From NCBI RefSeq assembly GCF_023101685.1, contig NZ_CP082164.1:1178001-1242000 (forward strand): a DNA stretch of 64,000 bases, given 5' to 3'. Shown here in pieces: positions 26,724-35,709 of this stretch. This DNA comes from Bradyrhizobium sp. 186 (lineage in GTDB: Bacteria > Pseudomonadota > Alphaproteobacteria > Rhizobiales > Xanthobacteraceae). Every line of letters begins with the position of its first letter. Position 1 is the stretch's first letter. A program made the translations under genes and the position numbers. The notes beneath the pieces are model-generated. The model ran no database searches. It was not told where the DNA came from and was given only the letters and a program-made list of their open reading frames with translations.

Positions 26724-27278
26724 TCAAGAAAAATCGCTCCAGCTCAGATGCCGCGAATCTAGATCGCCGACCGTCACGGTGTCGCGCATTTCGCGCGGGG
26801 TGTGGAAACTGCTGCGGAGATAGACGAGCGGGGTCGTCTCCGCCGCGTGCGAGACGCCGCGCACTTCGCCGACGAAAATCGAATGTGTCTTCGTCTCGAA
26901 TTCTTGCGCCAGCACACAGTCGAACGCGGCGACCGCATCCGTCAGCACCGGCGCGCCGGTTACCCCGCGCGTCCATTTTCCGAAGGCGAAACGGTCGTCG
27001 CCGTTGACGCCCTTCTGGCCGCTGAAGGTGAGCGCCAGTAGCGCGTGATCCTCATGCAGGAAGTTGATCGCAAAAGCGCCTTCTTCCCGGATGCGCGCGT
27101 GCGCGCTGGCGTTGCGGTTGACGCAGACGATCAGCGAGGGCGGATTGTCCGAGAGCGAGCAGGCCGACGTCACCGTCAGCCCGGTGCGCGTGCCGTGCTC
27201 GGCGCCGACCGTCACCAGCGCGACGGCGCCGGCGCATTGGCGCATTGCCTGCTTGAAATCCTTTGCAACGATGCTCAC
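26724..27278 (-). CDS. flavin reductase (HpaC-like)
   Basis: A 184-residue FMN/FAD reductase of the HpaC-like family that supplies reduced flavin to a partner monooxygenase. Motifs: ALVTVGAEHGTRTGLTVTSA near the N-terminus, PPSLIVCVNRNASAHARI and the conserved FAINFL strand. It lies 57 bases after the LLM monooxygenase gene on the same strand, so the two form a two-component monooxygenase operon. The gene is complete and cytosolic. Confidence 0.9.
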   Translation of the reverse strand: MSIVAKDFKQAMRQCAGAVALVTVGAEHGTRTGLTVTSACSLSDNPPSLIVCVNRNASAHARIREEGAFAINFLHEDHALLALTFSGQKGVNGDDRFAFGKWTRGVTGAPVLTDAVAAFDCVLAQEFETKTHSIFVGEVRGVSHAAETTPLVYLRSSFHTPREMRDTVTVGDLDSRHLSWSDFS

Positions 27279-27335
27279 GCCTGAGCCTCCGAAATTGACG
27301 CGGGTGCGCCACGATCGCGCCGCACCCGCGTCGGG

Positions 27336-28433
27336 TCAAGCCGCCTTCTTCGCGGAGCCGAGATGCTTCAGGCGCGGCATCACCTCGTTCTTGAGCAGCG
27401 AGAGCGAGTGGTGCCAGGCCTCCGGCTTGTGCTTGTAGTCGAAGCCGAACACCAGCAGCACGCCGAAGCCACCGACCTCGTCGTAGATCTTCTCGATTCT
27501 CTCGGCGACGGTCGCGGGCGAGCCGACGATCCAGTTCCGCTTGGCGCAATATTCGACGGTGACGTCGCCATCGGGCACGTCGGGCGCGTGCTTCAGGTAG
27601 TCCTTGAAGCCGAAATGGCCGAGCAGCGGCAGGAAGTACTCACCCATCATCCGGCCCATCATGTCGCCGGTCGAGAGCTTCCAGGCCTCCTCGTCGGTGT
27701 CGGCGACGAACACCTCGCGCACTAGCCGCCAGTCCTGGCGGTTCGGCTTGCGTCCGGTCTTCGCTGCGCCGATCTCGACCGAGTCCCAATGGCTGCCGAC
27801 ATAGGCGGGGTTGAGGTTGAGGCTCATCGGGATGAAGCCGCGCTCGCCGGCGAGCTTCAAAGTGTCCGAATTTTTTGACAGCCCGGCAACGCCGATCGGC
27901 GGATGCGGCGCCTGCAACGGCTTGATGTGGGGCTTCAAGAAGTCGAACATCGTGTCCGGCTTGGTCACCGTCCAGTATTTGCCCTTGTAGGTGAAGGGCG
28001 CAGGATCGGACCAAAGCTTCAGGATGATCTCCAGCGCCTCGCGCGTCATGTCGCGGTTCTGCCCGCTCATGCCGTCGACGTTGAACATCGCCCAGTCACT
28101 CGGCAGGCCGGATGCGGCAACACCGAAATTGAGCCGGCCCTCGGAGAGGTGGTCGAGCATCGCGACGCGGTTGGCGAGCTCGGCCGGATGGTGATAGGGT
28201 AGCAGGAATCCGCCCGGCCCGATGCGGAGCTTTTTGGTCTGCATCAGCGCCTGCGCGATCAGAAGGTCCGGCGTGGGATTGGGTTCCCAGGGCGCGGTGT
28301 GGTGCTCGCCGACCCAGGCTTCCTGATAGCCGAGCTCGTCGAGCCATCGCATGACCTGCAAGTCCCAGTCGTTCCCTTCCTTCAGGCCGCACTCCGGCGG
28401 ATGCGAAGGCATCGTGAAATAGCCGATCTCCAT
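27336..28433 (-). CDS. LLM-class flavin-dependent monooxygenase
   Basis: A 365-residue luciferase-like TIM-barrel monooxygenase that uses reduced FMN and oxygen. Family segments: MEIGYFTMPSHPPECG, AWVGEHHTAPWEPNP, GGFLLPYHHPAELANRVAML and GRLNFGVAASG. The ATG at 28433 is chosen over 28445 because GAGG precedes it at the right distance. It pairs with the flavin reductase downstream. The substrate is unknown; the nearest remembered relatives are limonene-type and alkanal-type oxygenases. A sigma-54 promoter about 65 bases upstream suggests control by the neighbouring AcoR-type activator. Confidence 0.9.
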   Translation of the reverse strand: MEIGYFTMPSHPPECGLKEGNDWDLQVMRWLDELGYQEAWVGEHHTAPWEPNPTPDLLIAQALMQTKKLRIGPGGFLLPYHHPAELANRVAMLDHLSEGRLNFGVAASGLPSDWAMFNVDGMSGQNRDMTREALEIILKLWSDPAPFTYKGKYWTVTKPDTMFDFLKPHIKPLQAPHPPIGVAGLSKNSDTLKLAGERGFIPMSLNLNPAYVGSHWDSVEIGAAKTGRKPNRQDWRLVREVFVADTDEEAWKLSTGDMMGRMMGEYFLPLLGHFGFKDYLKHAPDVPDGDVTVEYCAKRNWIVGSPATVAERIEKIYDEVGGFGVLLVFGFDYKHKPEAWHHSLSLLKNEVMPRLKHLGSAKKAA

Positions 28434-28498
28434 GGGTTTCCTCATCTGATGTTGACGCGTCTTGTTGCGCGGTTCACGGACGTGAGCGGGGATGCTTC

Positions 28499-28515
28499 AG
28501 CAAGCGGTGTGCCAG
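28499..28515 (-). promoter_or_regulatory. sigma-54 promoter for the monooxygenase operon
   Basis: On the minus strand CTGGCACACCGCTTGCT matches the consensus TGGCAC-N5-TTGC with exactly ten bases between the GG and GC pairs. It points at the LLM monooxygenase gene, whose start is about 65 bases downstream. A sigma-54 activator gene lies in the same neighbourhood. Confidence 0.75.
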
Positions 28516-28596
28516 CGCGGCGATGCCTCGAAGCTGCGAGAAAAGGCTGGTTTGCGCGGGCAATAGCCGATATCTCGATGCGGATGCGCAAGCGAT

Positions 28597-28616
28597 CGTC
28601 TCATTGTCGCGAGACG
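28597..28616. promoter_or_regulatory. inverted repeat, possible activator site
   Basis: CGTCTC (28597-28602) and GAGACG (28611-28616) are perfect arms around eight bases, about 83 bases upstream of the sigma-54 promoter, where an enhancer-type activator site would be expected. It is also just upstream of dgoK, so it could serve that gene instead. Confidence 0.4.
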
Positions 28617-28650
28617 GCGTCTTGCCGGTGAGACGAGGATATGATTCGAG

Positions 28651-29565
28651 ATGACCGAGCCTGCCTACGTCGCGGTGGACTGGGGCACCAGCAGCTTCCG
28701 GCTCTGGTTGATCGACCGCGCCGGTCACGTTCTGGCCGAGCGCCGCAGCGACGAGGGCATGCTGGCCGCGGCCAAGACCGGGTTTGCCGCGGTACTGCGA
28801 TCGCATCTCTCCGCGGTCGAGGCCCCCGATCATCTGCCCGTTCTTGTCTGCGGCATGGCTGGCGCCCGCACAGGCTGGGTCGAGGCCGGCTATGTCGACA
28901 CGCCGACGCCGCTCTCTGCCGTCTTGAAGCAGGCCGCGCGTGTGCCCGGCGAGGCGCGCGACATCCGCATCCTGCCGGGCATCGCGCAGCGCGACGCCAA
29001 GGCGCCGGACGTGATGCGCGGTGAGGAGACTCAGCTGCTCGGCGCGCTCGGCCTCGATGCCGCAGGCGAGGCGCTCGTCTGCATGCCCGGCACCCATTCC
29101 AAATGGGTGCGCGTGAAGGATGGCACGGTCGCGCACTTTTCCACCTTCATGACCGGCGAGCTCTTCAGCGTGGTCTCACGGGAGACGATCCTGTCGCTCG
29201 CTGTCGCCGGCGCCGATGACGCCGAGGATGTTGCGAGCTTCAAGACGGCGGTCGCCGCCGCATTCGAGGCGCCCGCCTTTGCCGCCAATCTCCTCTTCGG
29301 CGCACGATCGCGGCAGCTGCTCTTTGGCGGTACGCCGGCCGCGGCGCGCGAGACGCTTTCGGGCACGTTGATCGGCGTGGAGCTGGTAGCAGGGCTCTCC
29401 GGGACGTTGCCGAAAGCGGGTGTCACGCTGATTGCCTCGGGGCGGCTCGCGTTGCTGTACCGGCTCGCCTTTGACGCGCTGTCGGTGACTGTTTCGCCGA
29501 TCGATGCCGACGAGGCTGTCCGCCGCGGCCTGTCGATGGCGGCTGCCGCGATCTGGACAAAATAG
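28651..29565 (+). CDS. dgoK: 2-dehydro-3-deoxygalactonokinase
   Basis: A 304-residue sugar acid kinase that phosphorylates 2-dehydro-3-deoxy-D-galactonate in galactonate breakdown (De Ley-Doudoroff route). The N-terminal phosphate loop VAVDWGTSSFRLWLID, the MRGEETQLLGAL motif and the PGTHSKWVRV segment are typical of DgoK. It is followed after 13 bases by dgoA, the next enzyme, confirming the assignment. The dehydratase and regulator of the pathway are not in the window. Confidence 0.92.
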   Translation: MTEPAYVAVDWGTSSFRLWLIDRAGHVLAERRSDEGMLAAAKTGFAAVLRSHLSAVEAPDHLPVLVCGMAGARTGWVEAGYVDTPTPLSAVLKQAARVPGEARDIRILPGIAQRDAKAPDVMRGEETQLLGALGLDAAGEALVCMPGTHSKWVRVKDGTVAHFSTFMTGELFSVVSRETILSLAVAGADDAEDVASFKTAVAAAFEAPAFAANLLFGARSRQLLFGGTPAAARETLSGTLIGVELVAGLSGTLPKAGVTLIASGRLALLYRLAFDALSVTVSPIDADEAVRRGLSMAAAAIWTK

Positions 29566-29578
29566 AAGGATTTTTGCC

Positions 29579-30211
29579 ATGAGCATTCCCTTTCCGCCGA
29601 TGAAGCGGCCGCTGGTCGCGATCCTGCGCGGCGTGAAGCCCGAGGAGACCGAGGCCATCGTCGGCGTGCTGATCGAAGCCGGCATGACCGCGATCGAGAT
29701 CCCCTTGAACTCGCCGGATCCATTCCGCTCCATCGCCGCCGCGGTGAAGCAGGCGCCGGCCGGCGTCCTGATCGGCGCCGGTACGGTGTTGACCGCCGAG
29801 GATGTCGATCGGCTCAACGATGTCGGCGGCAGGCTGATGGTCTCGCCAAATGTCGACCCACAGGTGCTGGCGCGGGCGCATCAACTCGGCATGGTCACGA
29901 TGCCCGGCGTGTTCTCGCCGACCGAGGCGCTGCTCGCAGCGCGCGCGGGTGCATCGAGCCTGAAATTCTTTCCGGCGAGCGTGCTCGGTGCATCCGGCAT
30001 CGCAGCTATCCGCGCCGTACTGCCGGCCGGTGTCATGATTGCCGCCGTCGGCGGCGTCTCGGATCAGAATTTTGCGGAGTATATCAAAGGCGGCGTGACG
30101 GCGTTCGGGCTCGGCAGCAGCCTCTACAAGCCCGGCATGACGGCCGTCGACGTCGCGACGCGCGCGAAGGCGACGATCGCGGCCTACGATCGGGCGATTG
30201 CGAAAGACTGA
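29579..30211 (+). CDS. dgoA: 2-dehydro-3-deoxy-6-phosphogalactonate aldolase
   Basis: A 210-residue class I aldolase that splits KDPGal into pyruvate and glyceraldehyde 3-phosphate. The Schiff-base Lys lies in SSLKFFPAS; other family motifs are ILRGVKPEETEAI with the catalytic Glu in TAIEIPLNSP, GAGTVL and the phosphate-binding AVGGVSDQN. The ATG at 29579 follows AGAAGGA. Forms an operon with dgoK. The next gene, poxB, uses pyruvate, but a functional link is only a possibility. Confidence 0.92.
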   Translation: MSIPFPPMKRPLVAILRGVKPEETEAIVGVLIEAGMTAIEIPLNSPDPFRSIAAAVKQAPAGVLIGAGTVLTAEDVDRLNDVGGRLMVSPNVDPQVLARAHQLGMVTMPGVFSPTEALLAARAGASSLKFFPASVLGASGIAAIRAVLPAGVMIAAVGGVSDQNFAEYIKGGVTAFGLGSSLYKPGMTAVDVATRAKATIAAYDRAIAKD

Positions 30212-30320
30212 GCCGACGATAAACAAGCCGTGATCGTATCATAGCCTATTGTACCTCACCCGTGTCGCAATGTTGATGTTTGCAGTTGGTGCAAACATGC
30301 CGGCGCAGCAGGGGACCAAG

Positions 30321-32057
30321 ATGGCGATCAACAATGTGGCCGATCTGTTCGTGGCGACGCTCGAACAGGCCGGCGTCGAGCGGATCTACGGCATTGTCGG
30401 CGACAGCCTGAATGCCCTTACCGAAGCGCTGCGGCGCCGTGGCACGATTGAGTGGGTGCATGTTCGCCACGAGGAGGTCGCAGCCTTCGCCGCCGCCGGT
30501 GAAGCGGAGATGACGGGCAGCCTTGCGGTGTGCGCAGGCTCTTGCGGCCCGGGCAATCTGCATCTGATCAACGGCCTGTTCGACGCGCACCGCAGCCGCG
30601 TTCCCGTGCTGGCGATCGCAGCCCAGATTCCCACCGCTGAGATCGGCAGCGGCTATTTCCAGGAAACCCATCCGCAAAACCTGTTTCGGGAATGCAGCCA
30701 TTATTGCGAGCTGGTCTCGGACCCGAGCCAGCTTCCCTACGTGCTGGAAAATGCCATCCGCGCGGCGGTGGGCATGCGCGGCGTCGCCGTCATTGCCATG
30801 CCCGGCGACGTCGCTTTCCGCGCGCCGCCGAGGCGCGCGCTGTCGACCGCGCGCGGCCTCGCGCTGGCAGCGCCGAAGGTCGTGCCGGAAACCGATGAGC
30901 TGAAGGACCTCGCGGAGCTGTTGAACGGCGCCGAGCGAGTTACCTTGTTCTGCGGCCGCGGCTGCGCCGGTGCGCATGCGCCGTTGATGCAACTTGCGGA
31001 GGCCCTGAAGAGCCCGATCGTGCATGCGCTCGGTGGCAAGGAGCACGTCGAATACGAAAATCCCTATGATGTCGGCATGACCGGCTTTATCGGCTTCTCG
31101 TCGGGCTATGCCGCCATGCACGCCTGCGACGCCCTCGTGATGCTCGGCACAGACTTTCCCTACAAGCAGTTCTTCCCGACCGACTGCCAGGTCGCGCAGA
31201 TCGACATCAGGCCGGAAAATCTCGGCCGTCGCTGCAAGATCGATCTCGGTCTCGTCGGCGACGTCAGGCTGACCATCGAGGCACTGCTGCCGCTGCTGAA
31301 GACCAAGACGCAGCGCAAGCATCTCGACGATGCCATCGTGCATTACAAGAAAGCGCGTGAAGGTCTCGACTCGCTCGCCAAGGGCACGCCGGGCAGCAAG
31401 CCGATTCATCCGCAATATCTCGCAAAGGTCATCAGCGACCATGCGTCCGACGATGCCGTGTTCACCGCCGATGTCGGCACGCCGACGGTGTGGGCCGCGC
31501 GCTATCTCGACATGAACGGCCGTCGCCGGCTGATCGGCTCCTTCGTGCACGGCTCTATGGCCAACGCCATGCCGCAGGCAATCGGTGCGCAGGCTTCGCA
31601 GCCCGGCCGCCAGGTCATCTCGCTGTCGGGCGACGGCGGCTTCACCATGCTGATGGGCGATCTGATTACGCTGACGCAGATGAAGCTGCCGGTGAAGGTC
31701 GTCGTCTTCAACAACGGCGTGCTCGGCTTCGTCGCGCTGGAGATGAAGGCGGCGGGCTTCGTCGACACCAATGTCGACTTGGAAAATCCCGACTTCGCGG
31801 CGATGGCGCGCGCGATGGGCATCTTCGCCAGGCGTGTCGAGGATCCGGGTGAACTTCCGGGCGCGGTGCAGGAGATGCTCGCTTACGACGGACCGGCGCT
31901 GCTCGACGTCGTCACCGCCAAGCAGGAGCTGTCGATGCCGCCGACGATCACGCCCGAGCAGATCAAGGGTTTCAGCCTCTGGGTCCTGCGTGCGGTGATG
32001 AACGGCCGCGGCGACGAGGTCCTCGACCTCGCCAAGACGAACCTGCTGCCGCGCTAA
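30321..32057 (+). CDS. poxB: thiamine-dependent pyruvate dehydrogenase (quinone) or oxidase
   Basis: A 578-residue ThDP enzyme. The N-terminal domain has the activating Glu in [20 protein letters not shown], and the C-terminal domain has the ThDP/Mg motif [21 protein letters not shown] ending in the conserved NNG. The length and the FAD-domain layout fit PoxB, which turns pyruvate into acetate and CO2 with electrons to quinone; other members of the acetolactate synthase family cannot be fully excluded. The ATG at 30321 follows AGGGGA; a longer TTG start at 30249 has no signal. The C-terminus ends in KTNLLPR, close to the membrane-binding tail region of PoxB proteins. Confidence 0.88.
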   Translation: MAINNVADLFVATLEQAGVERIYGIVGDSLNALTEALRRRGTIEWVHVRHEEVAAFAAAGEAEMTGSLAVCAGSCGPGNLHLINGLFDAHRSRVPVLAIAAQIPTAEIGSGYFQETHPQNLFRECSHYCELVSDPSQLPYVLENAIRAAVGMRGVAVIAMPGDVAFRAPPRRALSTARGLALAAPKVVPETDELKDLAELLNGAERVTLFCGRGCAGAHAPLMQLAEALKSPIVHALGGKEHVEYENPYDVGMTGFIGFSSGYAAMHACDALVMLGTDFPYKQFFPTDCQVAQIDIRPENLGRRCKIDLGLVGDVRLTIEALLPLLKTKTQRKHLDDAIVHYKKAREGLDSLAKGTPGSKPIHPQYLAKVISDHASDDAVFTADVGTPTVWAARYLDMNGRRRLIGSFVHGSMANAMPQAIGAQASQPGRQVISLSGDGGFTMLMGDLITLTQMKLPVKVVVFNNGVLGFVALEMKAAGFVDTNVDLENPDFAAMARAMGIFARRVEDPGELPGAVQEMLAYDGPALLDVVTAKQELSMPPTITPEQIKGFSLWVLRAVMNGRGDEVLDLAKTNLLPR

Positions 32058-32419
32058 CTGCGCTTGGCTGACGGCAGCGGCAGCCGCTCGTGGCGGCGTT
32101 GGAAGCGCTGCCAATGCAGCACGATGCCGATGAGCAGCGCCGGGACAAAGCCCAGCGCGAGCAGGAAATGCGGCAGCTCTTTCGGCGAGATGAAGGCGAT
32201 GGCGATGTCCGAGATCAGCCACAGTGCTGCGAAGATCACCGCAAAATCCGTGCGCGGGCAGCGCAGGTAGTAGAACACGGCGGTGATGACGATGGCGGGC
32301 CCGATCGCGATGCCGATCATGACCGCGGTCAGCTCCTTCGGCGTCAGCGCGTCGAGCACCATTGCCGCCAACAGCCAGATGGCGGCGAACATGGCGACGA
32401 TGTCGAGCGGATGCCGCAA
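32054..32419 (-). CDS. small four-helix membrane protein
   Basis: A 121-residue inner-membrane protein with a duplicated pattern of two helices: [20 protein letters not shown] then [20 protein letters not shown], and [18 protein letters not shown] then [20 protein letters not shown]. The repeated S/TPKEL element between the helices marks the internal duplication. The TTG at 32419 is chosen for AGAGG upstream; an ATG at 32521 would add 34 non-family residues. Its 3' end overlaps the end of poxB by four bases, tail to tail. The function is unknown. Confidence 0.6.
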   Translation of the reverse strand: MRHPLDIVAMFAAIWLLAAMVLDALTPKELTAVMIGIAIGPAIVITAVFYYLRCPRTDFAVIFAALWLISDIAIAFISPKELPHFLLALGFVPALLIGIVLHWQRFQRRHERLPLPSAKRS

Positions 32420-32545
32420 CCCAATACCTCTCGTGGAAGCCGCTCTATCGTTGTGGGTGCATGCCTCAGTCGTCAAGTCCCAATGTGACGAAAACCGGCG
32501 CGTCGACATTCGCGCCGCCACAACCGCCCCAGGCCTGTTGGTGGC

Positions 32546-32905
32546 CTATACGCCTGTGACCGGTTCTGTGCGGCATTTCAGGGTGCGTAAATTCTTCACT
32601 GCGCCCTCTATCTGCCGGCATTCCGATAGCTGCCGGTCGAGCAAGTGGAGACGCTCCTCGACACGTCGGAACTCCGAGTCTGTCGGCTGAATCTTCGCCG
32701 TGGAACTCCATTTCGCGAGAGCTTCCGGTTCGTTCAGAAGCTGCTTCACCCGCCTGACCAAACCCGTTCGCTCGGCAATCAGTCCGCGAATGACTACATC
32801 GATGGACTCTTCCAGCGATGCGATCCTTGCGCCATCGACCGCAGCATCGCGTTTGGACGAGCGAGCCGAGAAGGTTGCGATCGCGCGCTCCAAATCGGTC
32901 GACAT
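32546..32905 (-). CDS. hypothetical helical protein next to PilZ gene
   Basis: A 119-residue soluble protein that I do not recognise, mostly helical with a likely coiled coil over residues 25-100 (SLEESIDVVIRGLIAERTGL, then RVEERLHLLDRQLSECRQ). It starts four bases after the stop of the PilZ gene, so they are co-transcribed and could act together. No membrane segment or motif is seen. Confidence 0.65.
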   Translation of the reverse strand: MSTDLERAIATFSARSSKRDAAVDGARIASLEESIDVVIRGLIAERTGLVRRVKQLLNEPEALAKWSSTAKIQPTDSEFRRVEERLHLLDRQLSECRQIEGAVKNLRTLKCRTEPVTGV

Positions 32906-32909
32906 GATC

Positions 32910-33209
32910 TCAGATCCTGCGCGCCGCGGAGCCGGCGGAGGTCACAAAATGAATACCGATGTAATTGCCGTCCTCCCAGGCCATCTTGGCCCTTCTGGAA
33001 ACCTTTCCGTCGGGCGTGATCATGAGAAAGAACTCCTCGTTGCGCACACGTTCCGCGACTTTGGCTAGGAGTTGCACCCTGGCGCCGCTGTCGGAAATAT
33101 CGTGCAATTGCGCAGTGAGCGACCACGTTCCGTCGATCGCAACGACGGTAGTGTCGTACCGACTGTCGAACACGACACGCCTTCTGCGGCGTTTTTCCTG
33201 CCTGCTCAT
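32910..33209 (-). CDS. PilZ domain protein
   Basis: A 99-residue single PilZ domain. The c-di-GMP binding elements are visible: the N-terminal Arg-rich RRRRRVVFDS (RxxxR motif) and HDISDSGARVQLL (D/NxSxxG motif). It likely binds c-di-GMP and relays it to a partner, perhaps the 119-residue protein encoded directly downstream. Complete. Confidence 0.88.
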   Translation of the reverse strand: MSRQEKRRRRRVVFDSRYDTTVVAIDGTWSLTAQLHDISDSGARVQLLAKVAERVRNEEFFLMITPDGKVSRRAKMAWEDGNYIGIHFVTSAGSAARRI

Positions 33210-33386
33210 CTACGGCTTGCCCATTTGGTCGAAGCGTAAGACGATAAACGAAGCGACTTAAGTTCTCGTGAATGGAGCTATCTGTTTTCGACACATCTAG
33301 AGGATGTGAAGTCGAAATGTCCTTGAGGCATGAGCCTTTGCCGGTGTGGCGCTCATGACACGGTGTTGCTTCACCGCGAATGACGT

Positions 33387-34307
33387 TTATTCCTCCTCTG
33401 CGCCAGGCGTCGGCCGCAGCATGAAATGACCGAAGGCGGAAGCGATCGGCTTGTCCGGATGGTCCTGCCAGGCCCGCGCCTCGAAGGCGACGATGCGCCG
33501 GCCCTGTTTCACGATCGAGACATTGGCAAAGCTGTCGAGCGCGCGGCCGGAGCGCAAATAGTTGACAGTGAGTCCGATCGGCTTGGGCAACGCGGCGATT
33601 CCGAGCTCGCGCGTCACGCCGACGATCGCGGTGGTTTCGAGAAAGGCGCCGGTCATCCCGCCATGGATCGCGGGCAGGATCGGATTGCCGATGATCTTTG
33701 GCGAGAACGGCATCGTCAGCGTGCCATCGTCGTTCACGCGAATGCCGAGGCAGCGCGCGAACGGACTGTTGGCGAACGGGCCGTCCGGATCCTCCGGCGC
33801 CTCGAGCGTCGGGATGCTGCGGGAATCCATCCTGCGGTCCGCGAGCATATTGGTGCGGTTGGCGCCGATCATGAAGCAGGCGGTGGCGGTCGCGACCGGA
33901 TCGTCCTCGGAGTCCTGATACGCGGTGGAGCGTACGAAGGCGATCGAGCGTGTGGTGCGGTAGCAGACCGAATGCGCCTTGATGTCGAGGCCGGGCGTCG
34001 CCGGCTTCTGGTAGTCGATGCGCAAGTCAAGTGTTGCGATCGCGCGCGTGCCGTCGAGCGCGAGCTGCACCGCCATGCCGCAGCTCTCGTCCAGCATCGC
34101 GGTGACGACGCCGCCATGCAGCACGCCGGTCTCGGTATCGCCGACGAAAACGGGACGGTAGGGCAGGCTCGACCAGGCCTCGCCCGGTGCAAACCGGTCG
34201 AGCCGGAGACCGCTGATATGGCCATAGTCGGAGCGGCGGCCCTGGATGGCCTCGGCGAGTTCCTCGAACGGGAGCGTGGTCGGTGGGCTGGACGGTGAGC
34301 TGGACAT
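33387..34307 (-). CDS. tandem hotdog acyl-CoA thioesterase
   Basis: A 306-residue protein made of two PaaI-like hotdog domains in one chain. The active-site helices are LHGGVVTAMLDESCGMAVQ in the first half and IHGGMTGAFLETTAIVGVT in the second, with an Asp or Glu in the position expected for catalysis in both. Each half ends with the usual curved strand set. Substrates are likely acyl-CoA thioesters. A perfect 19-base palindrome lies 55 bases upstream of its ATG. Confidence 0.88.
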   Translation of the reverse strand: MSSSPSSPPTTLPFEELAEAIQGRRSDYGHISGLRLDRFAPGEAWSSLPYRPVFVGDTETGVLHGGVVTAMLDESCGMAVQLALDGTRAIATLDLRIDYQKPATPGLDIKAHSVCYRTTRSIAFVRSTAYQDSEDDPVATATACFMIGANRTNMLADRRMDSRSIPTLEAPEDPDGPFANSPFARCLGIRVNDDGTLTMPFSPKIIGNPILPAIHGGMTGAFLETTAIVGVTRELGIAALPKPIGLTVNYLRSGRALDSFANVSIVKQGRRIVAFEARAWQDHPDKPIASAFGHFMLRPTPGAEEE

Positions 34308-34361
34308 GGTGACGTTCTAGACCAGTGCCGGGCGCCGCGCAAAACCCCGCACGGGCCGTGG

Positions 34362-34380
34362 CACGACAGGTCCTGTCGTG
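34362..34380. promoter_or_regulatory. perfect palindrome, probable operator
   Basis: CACGACAGG-T-CCTGTCGTG, nine-base arms around one base, in the gap between the thioesterase gene (reading left) and the 105-residue gene (reading right). It is short, symmetric and well placed for a dimeric regulator. No regulator gene is adjacent. Confidence 0.6.
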
Positions 34381-34457
34381 GCGGTTTGGCCTCGACAGAG
34401 CCGGGCGAAGCAACGATGGTGAGCGTTCTGTTTGTCCACTGCCCGCAAGGAGTGCCC

Positions 34458-34775
34458 ATGGCCGATCCCGAAACACCCGCCACCAGCCAGGGACCCGTGA
34501 TCATTTCGAGCTCCAGCGCGGAGCGGGCTCCGATCATCTATTTTGACGGCGCTTCCTGCTTCGGCCATCACAACGGCGCGATCCAGATCGAGCTCGCCGC
34601 GAATCTCCTCATGCCTGTCGGGGCCGCCGTCAGGGTCGATGTGGTCCAGACCGCGCATCTGCGCTGCAGCCTGGCCGCGGCGCTGGCGCTGCGCGAAGCG
34701 CTCGACAAGGCGCTCGCGATGTACCGGCAGGGGCAACAGCAGCCGACGGAGGAGATTCCGGCGGTGAAGAATTGA
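34458..34775 (+). CDS. small conserved hypothetical protein
   Basis: A 105-residue protein that I do not recognise. It opens with a flexible Ser/Thr/Pro-rich stretch, then IIYFDGASCFGHHNGAIQIE followed by a strand-rich core, and ends with a helix (LALREALDKALAMYRQGQ). The pattern is that of the small DUF-type proteins common in Bradyrhizobium. AAGGAG stands before the ATG. No signal peptide. It diverges from the thioesterase gene around a perfect palindrome. Confidence 0.65.
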   Translation: MADPETPATSQGPVIISSSSAERAPIIYFDGASCFGHHNGAIQIELAANLLMPVGAAVRVDVVQTAHLRCSLAAALALREALDKALAMYRQGQQQPTEEIPAVKN

Positions 34776-34787
34776 GGCGACAGCAAA

Positions 34788-35674
34788 TCAGCTTGCGAGA
34801 TTCGCGTTCAGGCAGCACTTCTTGAACTTCTTGCCACTGCCACATGGGCAGGGATCGTTGCGGCCGACTTTGCGAAACGGATTGCTTTCGGGATCATAGA
34901 ATGAGCGCGCGCGCGCGATGCTGGTTTCTTTGCGCGAGGCTCCGGATTGAAGGCGGCCCAATTCGACAGTTCTCGGATCGTATCGTCGAATGGCGATAGT
35001 TCGTCTTTGGAATGAACTGGCGGAGCATCGGGATGATCGAGTGTATACTGCAAATCGTTCTCGAACTCCTTGAACGAAATCCACATTTTGTCGGTAGATC
35101 CCCGAGCAAAGACGTGCTCCACCAACGGCTTCAAAGTGGAGAGTCCGAGCCAGGCGATCGATTGCTGCCAACCCGCCCAGACGTAACAACACTCCTGTGG
35201 TTGAAGCCGGTCGTAGCACTCGCGCATGAATTGTTCGGTCCAGGTGCGCGGCAGCTCGCCACGCAAGGTCAGTACCGCGATCGCGTCGACCATGCGTGAA
35301 CGAACGAATTCGTCGGCATCTTCGTCGTAGATGATTTCGAGCAACGGCTGCGGATCACCATCGAAGACGGCGGCCATCACGCGATGGGCCGTGGCCGTGA
35401 TTGCATCGCCGAGGATCAATCCGACCAGTTCTGGCGGCTTCCGCAAGAACCTTGCGAGCACCGGGTACGCGGATTTGGTCCGCCATTCGCCAAGCAGGTG
35501 GAATACGAAGAACAGCGCTGGGCCGTACTCAGTGTCACCGGAGGATTCGGTCTCCTCGAAGGTCCGTACGAACAAGGGAATGATCGAGTCCTTGTCCGCT
35601 CGGGCCGCCTGGATAGCTTCGGTCGGAAGGCCGGATTCCTTGTTGAGGCTTTCGAGGATCTGCAACGGATCCAT
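34788..35674 (-). pseudogene. DUF1186/SEC-C gene interrupted by a frameshift
   Basis: The first part (about 250 residues from ATG 35674; contains LARFLRKPPELVGLILGD and [18 protein letters not shown]) is a DUF1186 domain, a HEAT-like helical repeat. The C-terminal zinc motif [18 protein letters not shown] (SEC-C) appears only in another frame, ending at 34788. The frames switch within a pure alternating GC tract at 34905-34917. Deleting one GC unit, or adding one base, would restore a single chain with the SEC-C end. Without the change the reading frame ends at 34808 with an unrelated tail. It may be a real slippage mutation or a sequence error. Confidence 0.8.
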
Positions 35675-35709
35675 GTGGTGTCCTCCGATGGAGCAGCGTA
35701 TTCCCTATC

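Noticed and set aside
34788-34960. Programmed frameshift joining DUF1186 and SEC-C parts
   Set aside because: The alternating GC tract is not a known ribosomal slippery site; copy-number change of the dinucleotide is the simpler explanation.
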